Source: CAJQGY01 sp964417685
GTDB lineage: Bacteria; Pseudomonadota; Gammaproteobacteria; Magnimaribacterales; D2472
NCBI GenBank assembly: GCA_964417685.1
Contig: CAYQIT010000006.1
Coordinates: 1 to 54,315 of the forward strand
DNA length: 54,315 nucleotides
Direction of reading: 5' to 3'
Shown: one piece after another, positions 8,822 to 17,009 of the stretch
How the letters are laid out: each line of letters begins with the position of its first letter
How positions within the stretch are numbered: the first letter of the stretch is position 1
Program-made: the position numbers and the translations under genes
Notes under the pieces: model-generated
What the model was told of the DNA's origin: nothing
The model's database searches: none
What the model saw: the letters and a program-made list of their open reading frames with translations, nothing else

Positions 8822-9865
8822 CTATTTCATATTTTTGATCCATTTTTCTATAAGCTCTACTCCCTCTTTATGATTAAGAGATCTTCCCGACTCTGGCATC
8901 ATTATGCCTGGATCTAATGAGGTCATCCTGAATGACAAAATAGATTTATTTGGATTGCCTGGATCGATTGAATATTTAAGATTATTACTTGCTCTACCAG
9001 CAGCAACAGGTTTTTTGTATATACCAATATGCATATTAGAACCCTCTTTAAGATTCAAATATAAGCCTGTTGTATCAGCTGATCCTCCTGGAATATGACA
9101 ATGACCACAGTTAATATCAAGATATGCCCTGGCTCTAGACTCAAGATCATTATCCTCATTAGACCAATCTGCCATAGTTTGGTAATTATCAGCTGAATCA
9201 ATCCATTTCATGAGCTGCCATTTTTTAATTTGATTCATAGTGCCATCACTATAAGAGAATTTATGATTTAAGTTTCTGACTTTTGGTCCTATTGGTTGAA
9301 TTTCTTTATTTAATTGATGACATTCTTTGCATTGATTGATATTAGGAACTCTATATCTAACAGTTCTCTCAGTCCCATCCTCCATAACAAAAGCTGTATT
9401 AAGAGTTTTTCCAGCAATACTCAAATATGCATCATCTTGTTTCTCATTCCATATATAGCTAACATTTTTCCACGAGTCATTTTTTTTAATCAATAGTCTT
9501 GTTTCTAGTAACTGCTTATCAATTCTTGATTCTGGATGATCATTGAGATATGCAAACGTTTTTATTAACACTGAACCATTTGGAAAATCCAATACTTTAT
9601 CAGGCGAGTAACCAAGTCTTTTATTTTTTGGAACATACACAAATCTTATCTTGTCAGCATAATCTGAAAAAAGAGGATTAATTAAATCGTAAGGTAGAAC
9701 ACCTTCATTTGGTGCTTGAAGACCCATATCAGCAAAGAAATTAAATTCAGAAAGTTTCTTTGGAACCTTGGTGTCTAAAATAACTGAGTCATTAACTTGA
9801 GAAAATGCATTTGTGATAAATCCAAATACAATAAAAAAATTGATTAGCTTCTTTTTATTTATCAC
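8822..9865 (-). CDS. Secreted diheme-type c cytochrome-like protein, HNE_0200/SO_2930 family
   Basis: The protein begins with a Sec signal (about 1-23, ending AFSQ) and carries two c-type heme motifs: CKECH (179-183) and CGHCH (253-257). A late Met-containing segment (GIMMPESGRS) can supply a distal ligand. Overall layout matches the HNE_0200 family of periplasmic cytochrome-like proteins, whose members typically sit beside a parallel beta-helix protein, as here. Electron partner and function are unknown. The start is GTG at 9865, nested inside the end of the beta-helix gene (11-base overlap). No ATG occurs near the N-terminus, so GTG is well supported. Confidence 0.8.
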   Translation of the reverse strand: MINKKKLINFFIVFGFITNAFSQVNDSVILDTKVPKKLSEFNFFADMGLQAPNEGVLPYDLINPLFSDYADKIRFVYVPKNKRLGYSPDKVLDFPNGSVLIKTFAYLNDHPESRIDKQLLETRLLIKKNDSWKNVSYIWNEKQDDAYLSIAGKTLNTAFVMEDGTERTVRYRVPNINQCKECHQLNKEIQPIGPKVRNLNHKFSYSDGTMNQIKKWQLMKWIDSADNYQTMADWSNEDNDLESRARAYLDINCGHCHIPGGSADTTGLYLNLKEGSNMHIGIYKKPVAAGRASNNLKYSIDPGNPNKSILSFRMTSLDPGIMMPESGRSLNHKEGVELIEKWIKNMK

Positions 9866-11081
9866 TAATTTTTACTTCAGCAAGGGGTTTGATTTCTCCT
9901 CGAAACCAATCGTAATCTCTCACAACCGGATCAAAGAAAGGTAGCATAAACTTTATTGGATTGATGGTTAGAAAAGTTGCATCTTTATTATTGCCAAGTA
10001 TTATCGCTTCTTTTTTAACTTTTGAAGACAGCAGGGAGGATAATGGAACTACTCCATCCCAGAAAATATCAGGCATATCACCACCAGAAAGTTCAAAAAG
10101 CATTTTTGCAAGTTCACCAGTCTCCAGATCTGGGCGGTAGCCTGACTTACCAAATGTATTATTATAAATTTGAACATTTCTTGGATGAGGATTATAGGTT
10201 TTATCTTCTGTTTCATATGGATATGTGACAATAGCTATGTTTATTGTCTCATTCCCCTCGATTGTATTTTCAAAAATATCAACCAAAGAATTTGCTTGTA
10301 CTATAACCCCAGTGCCCCTTGGAACTTCTCCAACTATATTACCTTCAGGCGCAAAGTTATCAGTATTGTTATTAATAATTTTGTTATTAAATACTCTGAC
10401 ATGATGGCCGCCTTGCTGGGGCAGACCAGGTAGATCAAATACCAATATCCCCCCTGTATTATTTGTCGCAATATTATTAAAAACATCTGCAAAGTATGAA
10501 TTTTCAATCTCAATACCAGCCACATTAAATTCAGCTCTGCTATTTTTTACTATTATATTTTGTGACTGCCCAACATATATACCAGCATCAGAGGCCCCAA
10601 TGGCAACACAGTTATCAATTAAGATATTTGTTGATTCAACTGGATACAAACCATAAGCACCATTGGTTTCTTTTGGCCCACCGGTCCATTCCGTTTTAAC
10701 TTTTATAAATTTAATGTTATCAACACCCTTTGCCTTAATTGCATCACCCTTTGCATTTACAACTGCAAAATCACTCAATGTGACATTGTCTGATGTTATT
10801 AATAGACCTTGAGCACCGGTTTGTTGGTTTTCAAAAGAAAGGATTGTTTTATTAATATCAGAACCAATAAATGAAATGCCATCTACGTCAATTGATAGGG
10901 AGTCTTCTAGTTCATATACCCCATTTGAGAGTTTAATAGTATCACCTGGGGAGGCTAAGATTAGCGCTTCTTGAATTTCTATATAGGCATCTGAACTGGG
11001 AGATATCTCAATAGTTTCAGCAGTAGAACCGAAGCTAAAAAAAAGTAAAAAGAAGAGGTTAGCTTGCTTCAGGAATCTCAT
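9855..11081 (-). CDS. Secreted parallel beta-helix repeat protein
   Basis: I use the ATG at 11081, which gives a signal peptide of the form MRFLKQANLFFLLFFSF ending near STAETIE; a TTG four codons upstream is also possible. The mature part is a right-handed beta-helix of about 380 residues with repeated turns such as NVTLSDFAVVNAKGDAIKA, NILIDNCVAIGASDAGIYVG and NIIVKNSRAEFNVAGIEIEN. This matches the family regularly paired with the HNE_0200 cytochrome. Such folds usually bind or cleave polysaccharides, but no catalytic set is obvious. It overlaps the ferritin-like gene before it by 23 bases and the cytochrome gene after it by 11, so the three form an operon. Confidence 0.8.
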   Translation of the reverse strand: MRFLKQANLFFLLFFSFGSTAETIEISPSSDAYIEIQEALILASPGDTIKLSNGVYELEDSLSIDVDGISFIGSDINKTILSFENQQTGAQGLLITSDNVTLSDFAVVNAKGDAIKAKGVDNIKFIKVKTEWTGGPKETNGAYGLYPVESTNILIDNCVAIGASDAGIYVGQSQNIIVKNSRAEFNVAGIEIENSYFADVFNNIATNNTGGILVFDLPGLPQQGGHHVRVFNNKIINNNTDNFAPEGNIVGEVPRGTGVIVQANSLVDIFENTIEGNETINIAIVTYPYETEDKTYNPHPRNVQIYNNTFGKSGYRPDLETGELAKMLFELSGGDMPDIFWDGVVPLSSLLSSKVKKEAIILGNNKDATFLTINPIKFMLPFFDPVVRDYDWFRGEIKPLAEVKISDK

Positions 11082-12165
11082 CAAATTTTTCAAGTGGCTT
11101 CTTCAATTCAGCCCAATCACATTCAAAATCATCAGGAGCATGCTCATATTCTAACAGCCCTAAAGCCTCAAATTTTGGTCTAATCTCATCTGTTAAAAGT
11201 CCAATCCTAGAAAGGTTTGGTATCACTCTTGAAAATAAGAAATTTCTAAACATTTCAAAAGATGATGTTTGCATTTGAAAATCTCTAGCTTCATCAGCAC
11301 TCATCTTTAAATATTTTTGTTCGGCTTTAGTGTTAATCAATCTTTCTCTAGAAATTACACATGCCTCATATGCAAACTCAGCTCTTTCTTGAATCTCTTG
11401 AGGACTTAGAGTCTTAACAAAATCCTCTAGGTAATTAATTCCAAAGGTTACATGCCTTGCTTCATCTCTTACAACATAATGAAGCAGCTGTTTTAGTAAA
11501 GGGTCTTTAGTTATATTTTTAAGCATTTGGAAAGCTGCCAAGGCAAGCCCCTCTATGATAATTTGCATACCAATAAATTTAAGATCCCATCTTTCATCAG
11601 TTAAAATTTTATCAAGTAATAATTTTAATGAAGGGTTGATCGGATAATGAATACCTATTTTTTCTTGCAGATATCTATTAAAGACCTCAACGTGCCTTGC
11701 TTCATCAAACGTTTGTGATGCAGCATATAGCTTTGCATTATAAGTTGGCGCACAACTTGCAAGTTGCGAAGCTACCAATAAAGCGCCTTGCTCACCATGA
11801 AGAAATTGGCTCAGTAATTCAGCAGCACTATGTCTATCAAATTCAATCTTTTCTTTTTCACTTAGTTCCTCATATGCTTTCAAGGTCTCGTGAGGCAACT
11901 GCTCATCAGGATCAACCAGTTTCTCATCAACTGGATGATTGTAATCCCATTGAAGATCGATTGATCCATTCCAATTTAATTCTTTACCTAATTCATAAAG
12001 CTTCTTAATTCTGTTATCTGCTACCGTGTAATCCCAGTTGTAAGATCCGGTTAAAGGAGTCTTGAATATCTCTACAACATCTTCAACATGAGAAGGTTTT
12101 ATATCTAGCTCATCGTCAAAGTAAAGGAGGTCTGCAGGCGGTCCGTCTTGTTTTTTTATCTTCAT
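11059..12165 (-). CDS. Ferritin-like di-iron oxidase/oxygenase family protein
   Basis: The ATG at 12165 has GGAAAAG about 8 bases upstream; a TTG at 12180 is less likely. The helical protein carries a complete carboxylate-bridged di-iron set: Glu125 (HGEQGA), Glu155/His158 in DEARHVEVF, Glu205 (IIIEGLAL) and Glu235/His238 in DEARHVTF. This double EX28-30DEARH arrangement is that of ferritin-like and ribonucleotide reductase R2-like proteins, including AurF-type N-oxygenases and fatty-acyl oxidases. The exact substrate is unknown. It heads the operon with the beta-helix and cytochrome genes. A 19-bp palindrome lies 20 bases upstream, suggesting tight repression. Confidence 0.75.
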   Translation of the reverse strand: MKIKKQDGPPADLLYFDDELDIKPSHVEDVVEIFKTPLTGSYNWDYTVADNRIKKLYELGKELNWNGSIDLQWDYNHPVDEKLVDPDEQLPHETLKAYEELSEKEKIEFDRHSAAELLSQFLHGEQGALLVASQLASCAPTYNAKLYAASQTFDEARHVEVFNRYLQEKIGIHYPINPSLKLLLDKILTDERWDLKFIGMQIIIEGLALAAFQMLKNITKDPLLKQLLHYVVRDEARHVTFGINYLEDFVKTLSPQEIQERAEFAYEACVISRERLINTKAEQKYLKMSADEARDFQMQTSSFEMFRNFLFSRVIPNLSRIGLLTDEIRPKFEALGLLEYEHAPDDFECDWAELKKPLEKFDEIPEAS

Positions 12166-12184
12166 ATAGTTCTTTTCCAAATAA

Positions 12185-12203
12185 ATGTTTACACTGTAAA
12201 CAT
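12185..12203. promoter_or_regulatory. 19-bp perfect palindrome, likely operator of the di-iron operon
   Basis: ATGTTTACA-C-TGTAAACAT is a perfect 9-1-9 inverted repeat. On the minus strand it lies just downstream of a possible -10 box (TATAGA or TAGAAT within 12211-12218) and 20 bases upstream of the ATG at 12165. That is where a repressor would block transcription. Length and symmetry suit a TetR-family or similar dimer. No regulator gene is adjacent. Confidence 0.55.
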
Positions 12204-12222
12204 TAAAACCATTCTATAACAA

Positions 12223-13992
12223 TTATTGGGCTTTGAAAAGATTTGTTAATTTTTCTAAGAGCACTTCACCTAATTCTTCTGCTCTATGGATTGTTATGGC
12301 ATTCTTGTAATATTTATTTACATCATGCCCAATACCAATAGCTTGTAATTCAATATTTTGAGAAGACTCTATAAATTTTATGCTTTCTTTTAAATGCATA
12401 TCTAAATAATCTTCTCCGTTAGCAGACAAGGTACTGTCATCTACTGGAGCACCATCAGAGATCACAATAATAATTTTTCTTTCTTCTTGTCTTTTTATAA
12501 GCCTTCCATATGACCACATTAGAGCTTCACCATCTACATTCTCTTTTAGCAGACCCTCTCTGAGCATTGCTCCAAAAAACTTTCTAGACCTTCTCCAGCT
12601 ACTATCAGCACTCTTATAAATTATATGCCTTAAATCATTTAGTCTCCCTGGACTTGATGGGTTGCCACTACTTATCCAGTCTGACTTAGACTCTCCACCT
12701 TTCCAATGTTTAGTTGTAAAGCCAAGGACCTCAGTTTTAACTGAGCATCTCTCAAACGTACTGCTTATAATATCCCCACATATTGCAGCAAGACTTATAG
12801 ATCTTCCTCTCATTGACCCAGAGTTATCTATTAATAGAGTTATAACAGTATCTTTAAATTTGTTTTCAGTTTCTTGTTTATAACTAAGGGGATGGCCTGG
12901 TTCAGCAATAACTCTATGCAATCTTGATGTGTCTAAACTACCTTCATCTAAATTAAAATTCCAGCTGGTATTCTGTTGAGCTAATAATAATCTTTGGAGC
13001 CTATTTGCAAGTTTTCCTATAGTTGTAAGATGTGGCTTTATTAAATTATCAAGCTGAGATCTAAGCCTTAGAGCTTCTTCTGCAGTTACTAAATCTTTAG
13101 CATCAATTATTTCATCGTATTTCCGAGTAAAAGCTTTATAGGATAAATTTCTATTATCTTTAAACTCTGGCTGTTCTATTTTGCCTAGTTCAATTTCTTC
13201 TTCAATTGAGCCCTCAGGTGAGGTCTGGACAATTTCTTGATCAAGCTCGTCTATATCAACCTCAAGATCAAGGCTCTCAGCCTGGGAAGAGTTTTCGTCT
13301 TGAGTTAAATCTTCTTTTTCAAGATTAATTTCATTATCCTCATTGGAATTTTCAGATTCTGAAGCGTCTTCTGGGTTACTATCATCTGATGAGCCTGTTT
13401 GTATTAAGTTTGTTAGCTCTAATAACTTTATGCTTGTTGTATAAAACAAACCTTGATTATCTAGTGAATTCAAAAATTCATTGCTTAAATTTTCAAAAGC
13501 ACTTGAGCCATATTCATTTTTCAAATCGTTAATAAAGTTTACTGATCTACTGCTAACCTCGTTACCAGAAATATCCTTTAACCATAAATTAAAAATTAAT
13601 GGCGCAGCCTCGTTAAAATCAAAAATATCTTCAGATATCTTGCTGTAATATTTTGATATATTTTTTTGAGCGCCTTTTAACTCTCTTCCGCCAAGAATTT
13701 CCACTCTAGATATTTCTAGCTCATCTATAATTTCTTGAGCTATAGGGTTAACATTTTTTTTTATAATTTTATTTGAATGATACTTCATCCAAAACGCTTG
13801 AAAGTCTGACTCCGCTCTCCAAATATCTAAATTTTTAGATGACCTCGGTGCAGGAGAAATTTGAGCTAAACCTTTACTAGGAGGTCTCAATGGTGCCCCA
13901 ATCCTAGAAGAAATATCTTTTTGTTGAGAAATAGCTTTTAAAGAAGAAACGCTTGCTTCATGCAATGATTCTCTTCTTTTCAACCATTTCAT
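12223..13992 (-). CDS. cobT: CobT-like VWA subunit of an AAA+ chelatase-type complex
   Basis: The 589-residue protein matches the aerobic cobaltochelatase CobT: an N-terminal helical part, a strongly acidic low-complexity linker (about 201-270), and a C-terminal von Willebrand A domain. The MIDAS motif is DNSGS at 389-393 (Asp389, Ser391, Ser393); later motifs are SYGRLIKR and IVISDGAPVDDS. In B12 makers CobT pairs with CobS and CobN to insert cobalt. Here only CobS is adjacent and no cobalamin genes are visible, so a role in another metal insertion or protein-remodelling task is possible. It follows cobS by 8 bases and is cotranscribed with it. Confidence 0.82.
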   Translation of the reverse strand: MKWLKRRESLHEASVSSLKAISQQKDISSRIGAPLRPPSKGLAQISPAPRSSKNLDIWRAESDFQAFWMKYHSNKIIKKNVNPIAQEIIDELEISRVEILGGRELKGAQKNISKYYSKISEDIFDFNEAAPLIFNLWLKDISGNEVSSRSVNFINDLKNEYGSSAFENLSNEFLNSLDNQGLFYTTSIKLLELTNLIQTGSSDDSNPEDASESENSNEDNEINLEKEDLTQDENSSQAESLDLEVDIDELDQEIVQTSPEGSIEEEIELGKIEQPEFKDNRNLSYKAFTRKYDEIIDAKDLVTAEEALRLRSQLDNLIKPHLTTIGKLANRLQRLLLAQQNTSWNFNLDEGSLDTSRLHRVIAEPGHPLSYKQETENKFKDTVITLLIDNSGSMRGRSISLAAICGDIISSTFERCSVKTEVLGFTTKHWKGGESKSDWISSGNPSSPGRLNDLRHIIYKSADSSWRRSRKFFGAMLREGLLKENVDGEALMWSYGRLIKRQEERKIIIVISDGAPVDDSTLSANGEDYLDMHLKESIKFIESSQNIELQAIGIGHDVNKYYKNAITIHRAEELGEVLLEKLTNLFKAQ

Positions 13993-14000
13993 TAATTTAT

Positions 14001-14975
14001 TTAATCAGAAACTTTATTTAGAAGATCCTTATCAAAGCATCTTTGAAAATATTCTGCAATTATAGGCTTTTCTGTATCATCACATTTATTAAAAAAGCTT
14101 AATTCAAATGATTTGCTTATATCGCCAAAAATAGAATAATTTTCGGCCCATGAAATTACGGTTCTAGGCGACATAATTGTAGAAATATCCCCATTAACAA
14201 AACCTGATCTTGTTAAGTTTGCCAGTTTAATCATATCTCTAATAAGCTCTTTATTCTTCTGAGATCTCAATTTCTTAACCTTTGAAGTGATAACTTCAAA
14301 TTCCTGTTTTGGAGATAAATAGTTAAGAGAAGACAAGATATGCCATCTATCTAATTGACCCTGATTAATTTGTTGAGTTCCATGATAGAGGCCAGTGACA
14401 TCTCCTAGACCTATAGTATTTGTGGTTGCAAAGAGCCTAAATGATGGGTGAGGGCTGATTACTTTATTCTGATCAAGCAAAGTCAGCTTTCCTTCTACCT
14501 CAAGTATCCTTTGGATAACAAACATTACATCAGGCCTTCCAGCATCATATTCATCAAAAACCAAAGCAACAGGATTTTGTATTGACCATGGCAGCATTCC
14601 TTCCTGAAATTCAGTAACCTGCTTACCGTCCTCTAACTTGATTGCATCCTTGCCAAGTAAATCTATTCTACTTATGTGGCTATCAAGATTTATTCTTACA
14701 CAAGGCCAGTTTAATCTAGCAGCTATTTGCTCTATATGAGTCGACTTTCCTGTGCCATGAAACCCTTGAACCATCACTCTTCGATTGTGTTGAAATCCAG
14801 CAAGTATTGCTAAAGTTGTATCTTCATCAAAAACATAACTAGAATCTATCTCAGGAACCCATTCTGTCTTATCCTCAAATCCTTTTACCACAAGATCAGA
14901 TTTAATATTAAAAACCGAAGATACTTTAAAATCTTTATTAGGTTTCTTGGGTAAGTCTATATTTAATTTGGACAT
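14001..14975 (-). CDS. cobS: CobS-like AAA+ ATPase of a chelatase-type complex
   Basis: A 324-residue MoxR/CobS-type AAA+ ATPase. Walker A is GFHGTGKST (71-79), Walker B is VALVFDEYD with Asp141-Glu142, and the sensor segment FRLFATTNTIG follows. GLYHGTQQINQGQLDRWHI is the CobS signature with the arginine region. It would form the hexameric motor acting with the CobT VWA protein. ATG at 14975 follows the divergent promoter region shared with tesB. The pair is complete, but no CobN-like large subunit is in this window, so calling it a cobaltochelatase rests on family resemblance only. Confidence 0.82.
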   Translation of the reverse strand: MSKLNIDLPKKPNKDFKVSSVFNIKSDLVVKGFEDKTEWVPEIDSSYVFDEDTTLAILAGFQHNRRVMVQGFHGTGKSTHIEQIAARLNWPCVRINLDSHISRIDLLGKDAIKLEDGKQVTEFQEGMLPWSIQNPVALVFDEYDAGRPDVMFVIQRILEVEGKLTLLDQNKVISPHPSFRLFATTNTIGLGDVTGLYHGTQQINQGQLDRWHILSSLNYLSPKQEFEVITSKVKKLRSQKNKELIRDMIKLANLTRSGFVNGDISTIMSPRTVISWAENYSIFGDISKSFELSFFNKCDDTEKPIIAEYFQRCFDKDLLNKVSD

Positions 14976-15023
14976 GTGTTATTTTTTAAATAATTAATTT
15001 TGATATGAAGATTAATCCTACCT

Positions 15024-15037
15024 TTTGAAATTTCAAA
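15024..15037. promoter_or_regulatory. 14-bp perfect palindrome in the cobS-tesB divergent region
   Basis: TTTGAAATTTCAAA is a perfect inverted repeat in the middle of the 124-base gap between the divergent cobS and tesB starts. A possible tesB -10 box (TATAAC, 15077-15082) lies downstream. The site could be an operator shared by both genes, but AT-rich sequence makes chance symmetry plausible. Confidence 0.25.
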
Positions 15038-15099
15038 GTTCTAGTTTTTTATCAAACAATGTAAGATGTAGATCATTATAACGCACAAAAGGTAGCATC

Positions 15100-15978
15100 A
15101 TGTCTGATAAGAAAAATCTTCTAGAAAACTGTTTAAGCTTATTTGAATTAAATAGAATTGATAGAGATATATATACTTGGACAGGGAAGAATGTAGGCTG
15201 GGCAAGAATTTTTGGAGGGCAGGTTATGGCCCAAACACTAATAGCCGCATACAAAACAGTTAAAAAAGAACATTTCGCTCATTCTTTTCATTCTTATTTT
15301 CTAAGGCCTGGACAAATGGACAAGCCTATAACATTTACTGTAGATAGGATTAGGGATGGTAAAAGTTTCACCACTAGGACAGTAAAGGCTATTCAGGATG
15401 GCGAAGCAATATTCAGTTGCTCTGTATCATTTCAAAAGAATGAAGATGGTCTTGAACATCAAATTGAAATGTCTGACTTTCCATCTCCTAATGGATTAAA
15501 GAATGAGTATGAAATAAGAAAAGCTATAGCTGGAGATATTGATCCAGAGCATGCCCCTTTATTTCTAAGAAAAAGAGAAGTAGAGATGCGTCCAATTGAA
15601 ATTCAAGATTATGCTAATCCCCAAAAAACTCCTCCATATAAAAATACATGGATAAGGCCTGAGGGAAAGCTGCCAAACGATGAGGTTATTCAGCAAGCAT
15701 TTTTATTATATATATCAGATATGGGTTTATTGGCAGCGGCAAACAACCCTCATGGAGTTAATTTTTTAAATGAAAATTTACAAGTTGCAAGTCTTGATCA
15801 CGCTATGTGGTTTCATAGAAAACTAGATTTAAATGATTGGATATTATATTCAATAGACAGCCCTATATCTGGTAATGCCCGCGGCTACTCTAGAGGGGCA
15901 ATTTATACTCAGGATGGAATCTTATTAGCATCTTGCGCTCAAGAGGGTCTTATAAGGCTTTGGCCAGCAAAATCTTAA
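15100..15978 (+). CDS. tesB: Acyl-CoA thioesterase II TesB
   Basis: TesB hydrolyses a broad range of acyl-CoAs to free fatty acid and CoA. The 292-residue protein has the double hotdog fold. The first half contains FGGQVMAQTLIAA and HSFHSYFLRPG; the second carries the active site. By alignment to E. coli TesB the catalytic trio is Asp207 (ISDMGLL), Ser231 (VASLDHAMWFHR, Thr in E. coli) and Gln281 (CAQEG). ATG at 15100 has AAAGGTAG upstream. It is a single gene, divergent from cobS, and shares its last 4 bases with the facing hemE stop. Confidence 0.95.
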   Translation: MSDKKNLLENCLSLFELNRIDRDIYTWTGKNVGWARIFGGQVMAQTLIAAYKTVKKEHFAHSFHSYFLRPGQMDKPITFTVDRIRDGKSFTTRTVKAIQDGEAIFSCSVSFQKNEDGLEHQIEMSDFPSPNGLKNEYEIRKAIAGDIDPEHAPLFLRKREVEMRPIEIQDYANPQKTPPYKNTWIRPEGKLPNDEVIQQAFLLYISDMGLLAAANNPHGVNFLNENLQVASLDHAMWFHRKLDLNDWILYSIDSPISGNARGYSRGAIYTQDGILLASCAQEGLIRLWPAKS

Positions 15979-17009
15979 TATTCTCTAACAAGCTGAGTTA
16001 AAAACTTTACTTTATCTGGACTTATGTTTGGTGTTATGCCATGTCCAAGATTAAAAATATAGCCAGGGTAATCCTTATACATATCAAGTATCTTATATGT
16101 TTCTTCTTTAATTACTTCATTGCTCTCAAGCAATATCGCTGGATTTAAGTTTCCCTGAATAGCTACCTTATTTTTCATTAGATCTAAATTAGGAGTTCTC
16201 ATTGTCCAAAAAAGACTAATGCAATCTGCTGAGGTTTCAATTAGATTGCTAGATGAGCATTTTGGCTCTCTGGCAAATAAGATTACAGGAATATTAGATG
16301 TTACCTGATCATTTTTTAACAATTCGATTAACTCATCAATGTATTGCAGTGACCATTTCTTGTATTCTTTTTCTGATAAGAGGTTAGCCCAGGAATCAAA
16401 TATTTGAATAGCATTTGCACCTGCAATAACTTGTTCTTTTAAGTATAAAAAGCAGGCATTGGTAAGTTTTTTCAAGAAAATATTTGCTGCTTTTTCATTT
16501 TCAACAATATAATTTTTTGTAAAAGAGAAGCTTTTTGATGAGCTGCCTTCTATTGAGTATGCGGCTAACGTCCATGGGCTTCCACAAAACCCAATTAAAG
16601 GAATATCTTCAGGAAGAGTTGCCCTGATATATTTTACTGCTTTATATACATAATCCAGATCATTTGGATCAAATTCAGGCAGGTTATCAACATCTTGTTT
16701 TGTTTTAATAGGGTTACTAAATACAGGTCCTTTACCTTCAACAAAACTTACTCCAAGATTAAAAGCGTCAGGAATTGTAAGGATATCTGAAAAGAGTATG
16801 GAGGCATCAAGTTTAAATTCCTTGATAGGTTGCATTGCTAATTCACAACAAACATCAGGATTTTTACACATATCCATGAAATTATTAAATCTCTTTCTTA
16901 CCTCACGATATTCGGGCATATATCTGCCTGCTTGTCGCATGTACCAGATAGGAGGAGTCTCTAAATTTTCTTTATTGAGCGCTCTTATAAAAAGAGATTT
17001 ATCTAACAT
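15975..17009 (-). CDS. hemE: Uroporphyrinogen decarboxylase HemE
   Basis: HemE removes four carboxyl groups from uroporphyrinogen III to give coproporphyrinogen III in cytoplasmic heme synthesis. The 344-residue length is normal. The N-terminal signature PPIWYMRQAGRYMPEYR with its substrate-binding Arg residues is intact, as are FSDILTIPDA, GFCGSPWTLAAY, IFDSWANLL and the late NLGHGITP. The ATG overlaps the gltD stop by one base (TAATG), so the two are translationally coupled, as in the gltB-gltD-hemE order of Pseudomonas relatives. It meets tesB tail to tail with a 4-base overlap. Confidence 0.97.
   Translation of the reverse strand: MLDKSLFIRALNKENLETPPIWYMRQAGRYMPEYREVRKRFNNFMDMCKNPDVCCELAMQPIKEFKLDASILFSDILTIPDAFNLGVSFVEGKGPVFSNPIKTKQDVDNLPEFDPNDLDYVYKAVKYIRATLPEDIPLIGFCGSPWTLAAYSIEGSSSKSFSFTKNYIVENEKAANIFLKKLTNACFLYLKEQVIAGANAIQIFDSWANLLSEKEYKKWSLQYIDELIELLKNDQVTSNIPVILFAREPKCSSSNLIETSADCISLFWTMRTPNLDLMKNKVAIQGNLNPAILLESNEVIKEETYKILDMYKDYPGYIFNLGHGITPNISPDKVKFLTQLVREY

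Noticed and set aside
12166..12180. TTG at 12180 as start of the di-iron gene
   Set aside because: The ATG at 12165 has a ribosome-binding-like GGAAAAG at the right distance, and the TTG would lie right against the palindrome.
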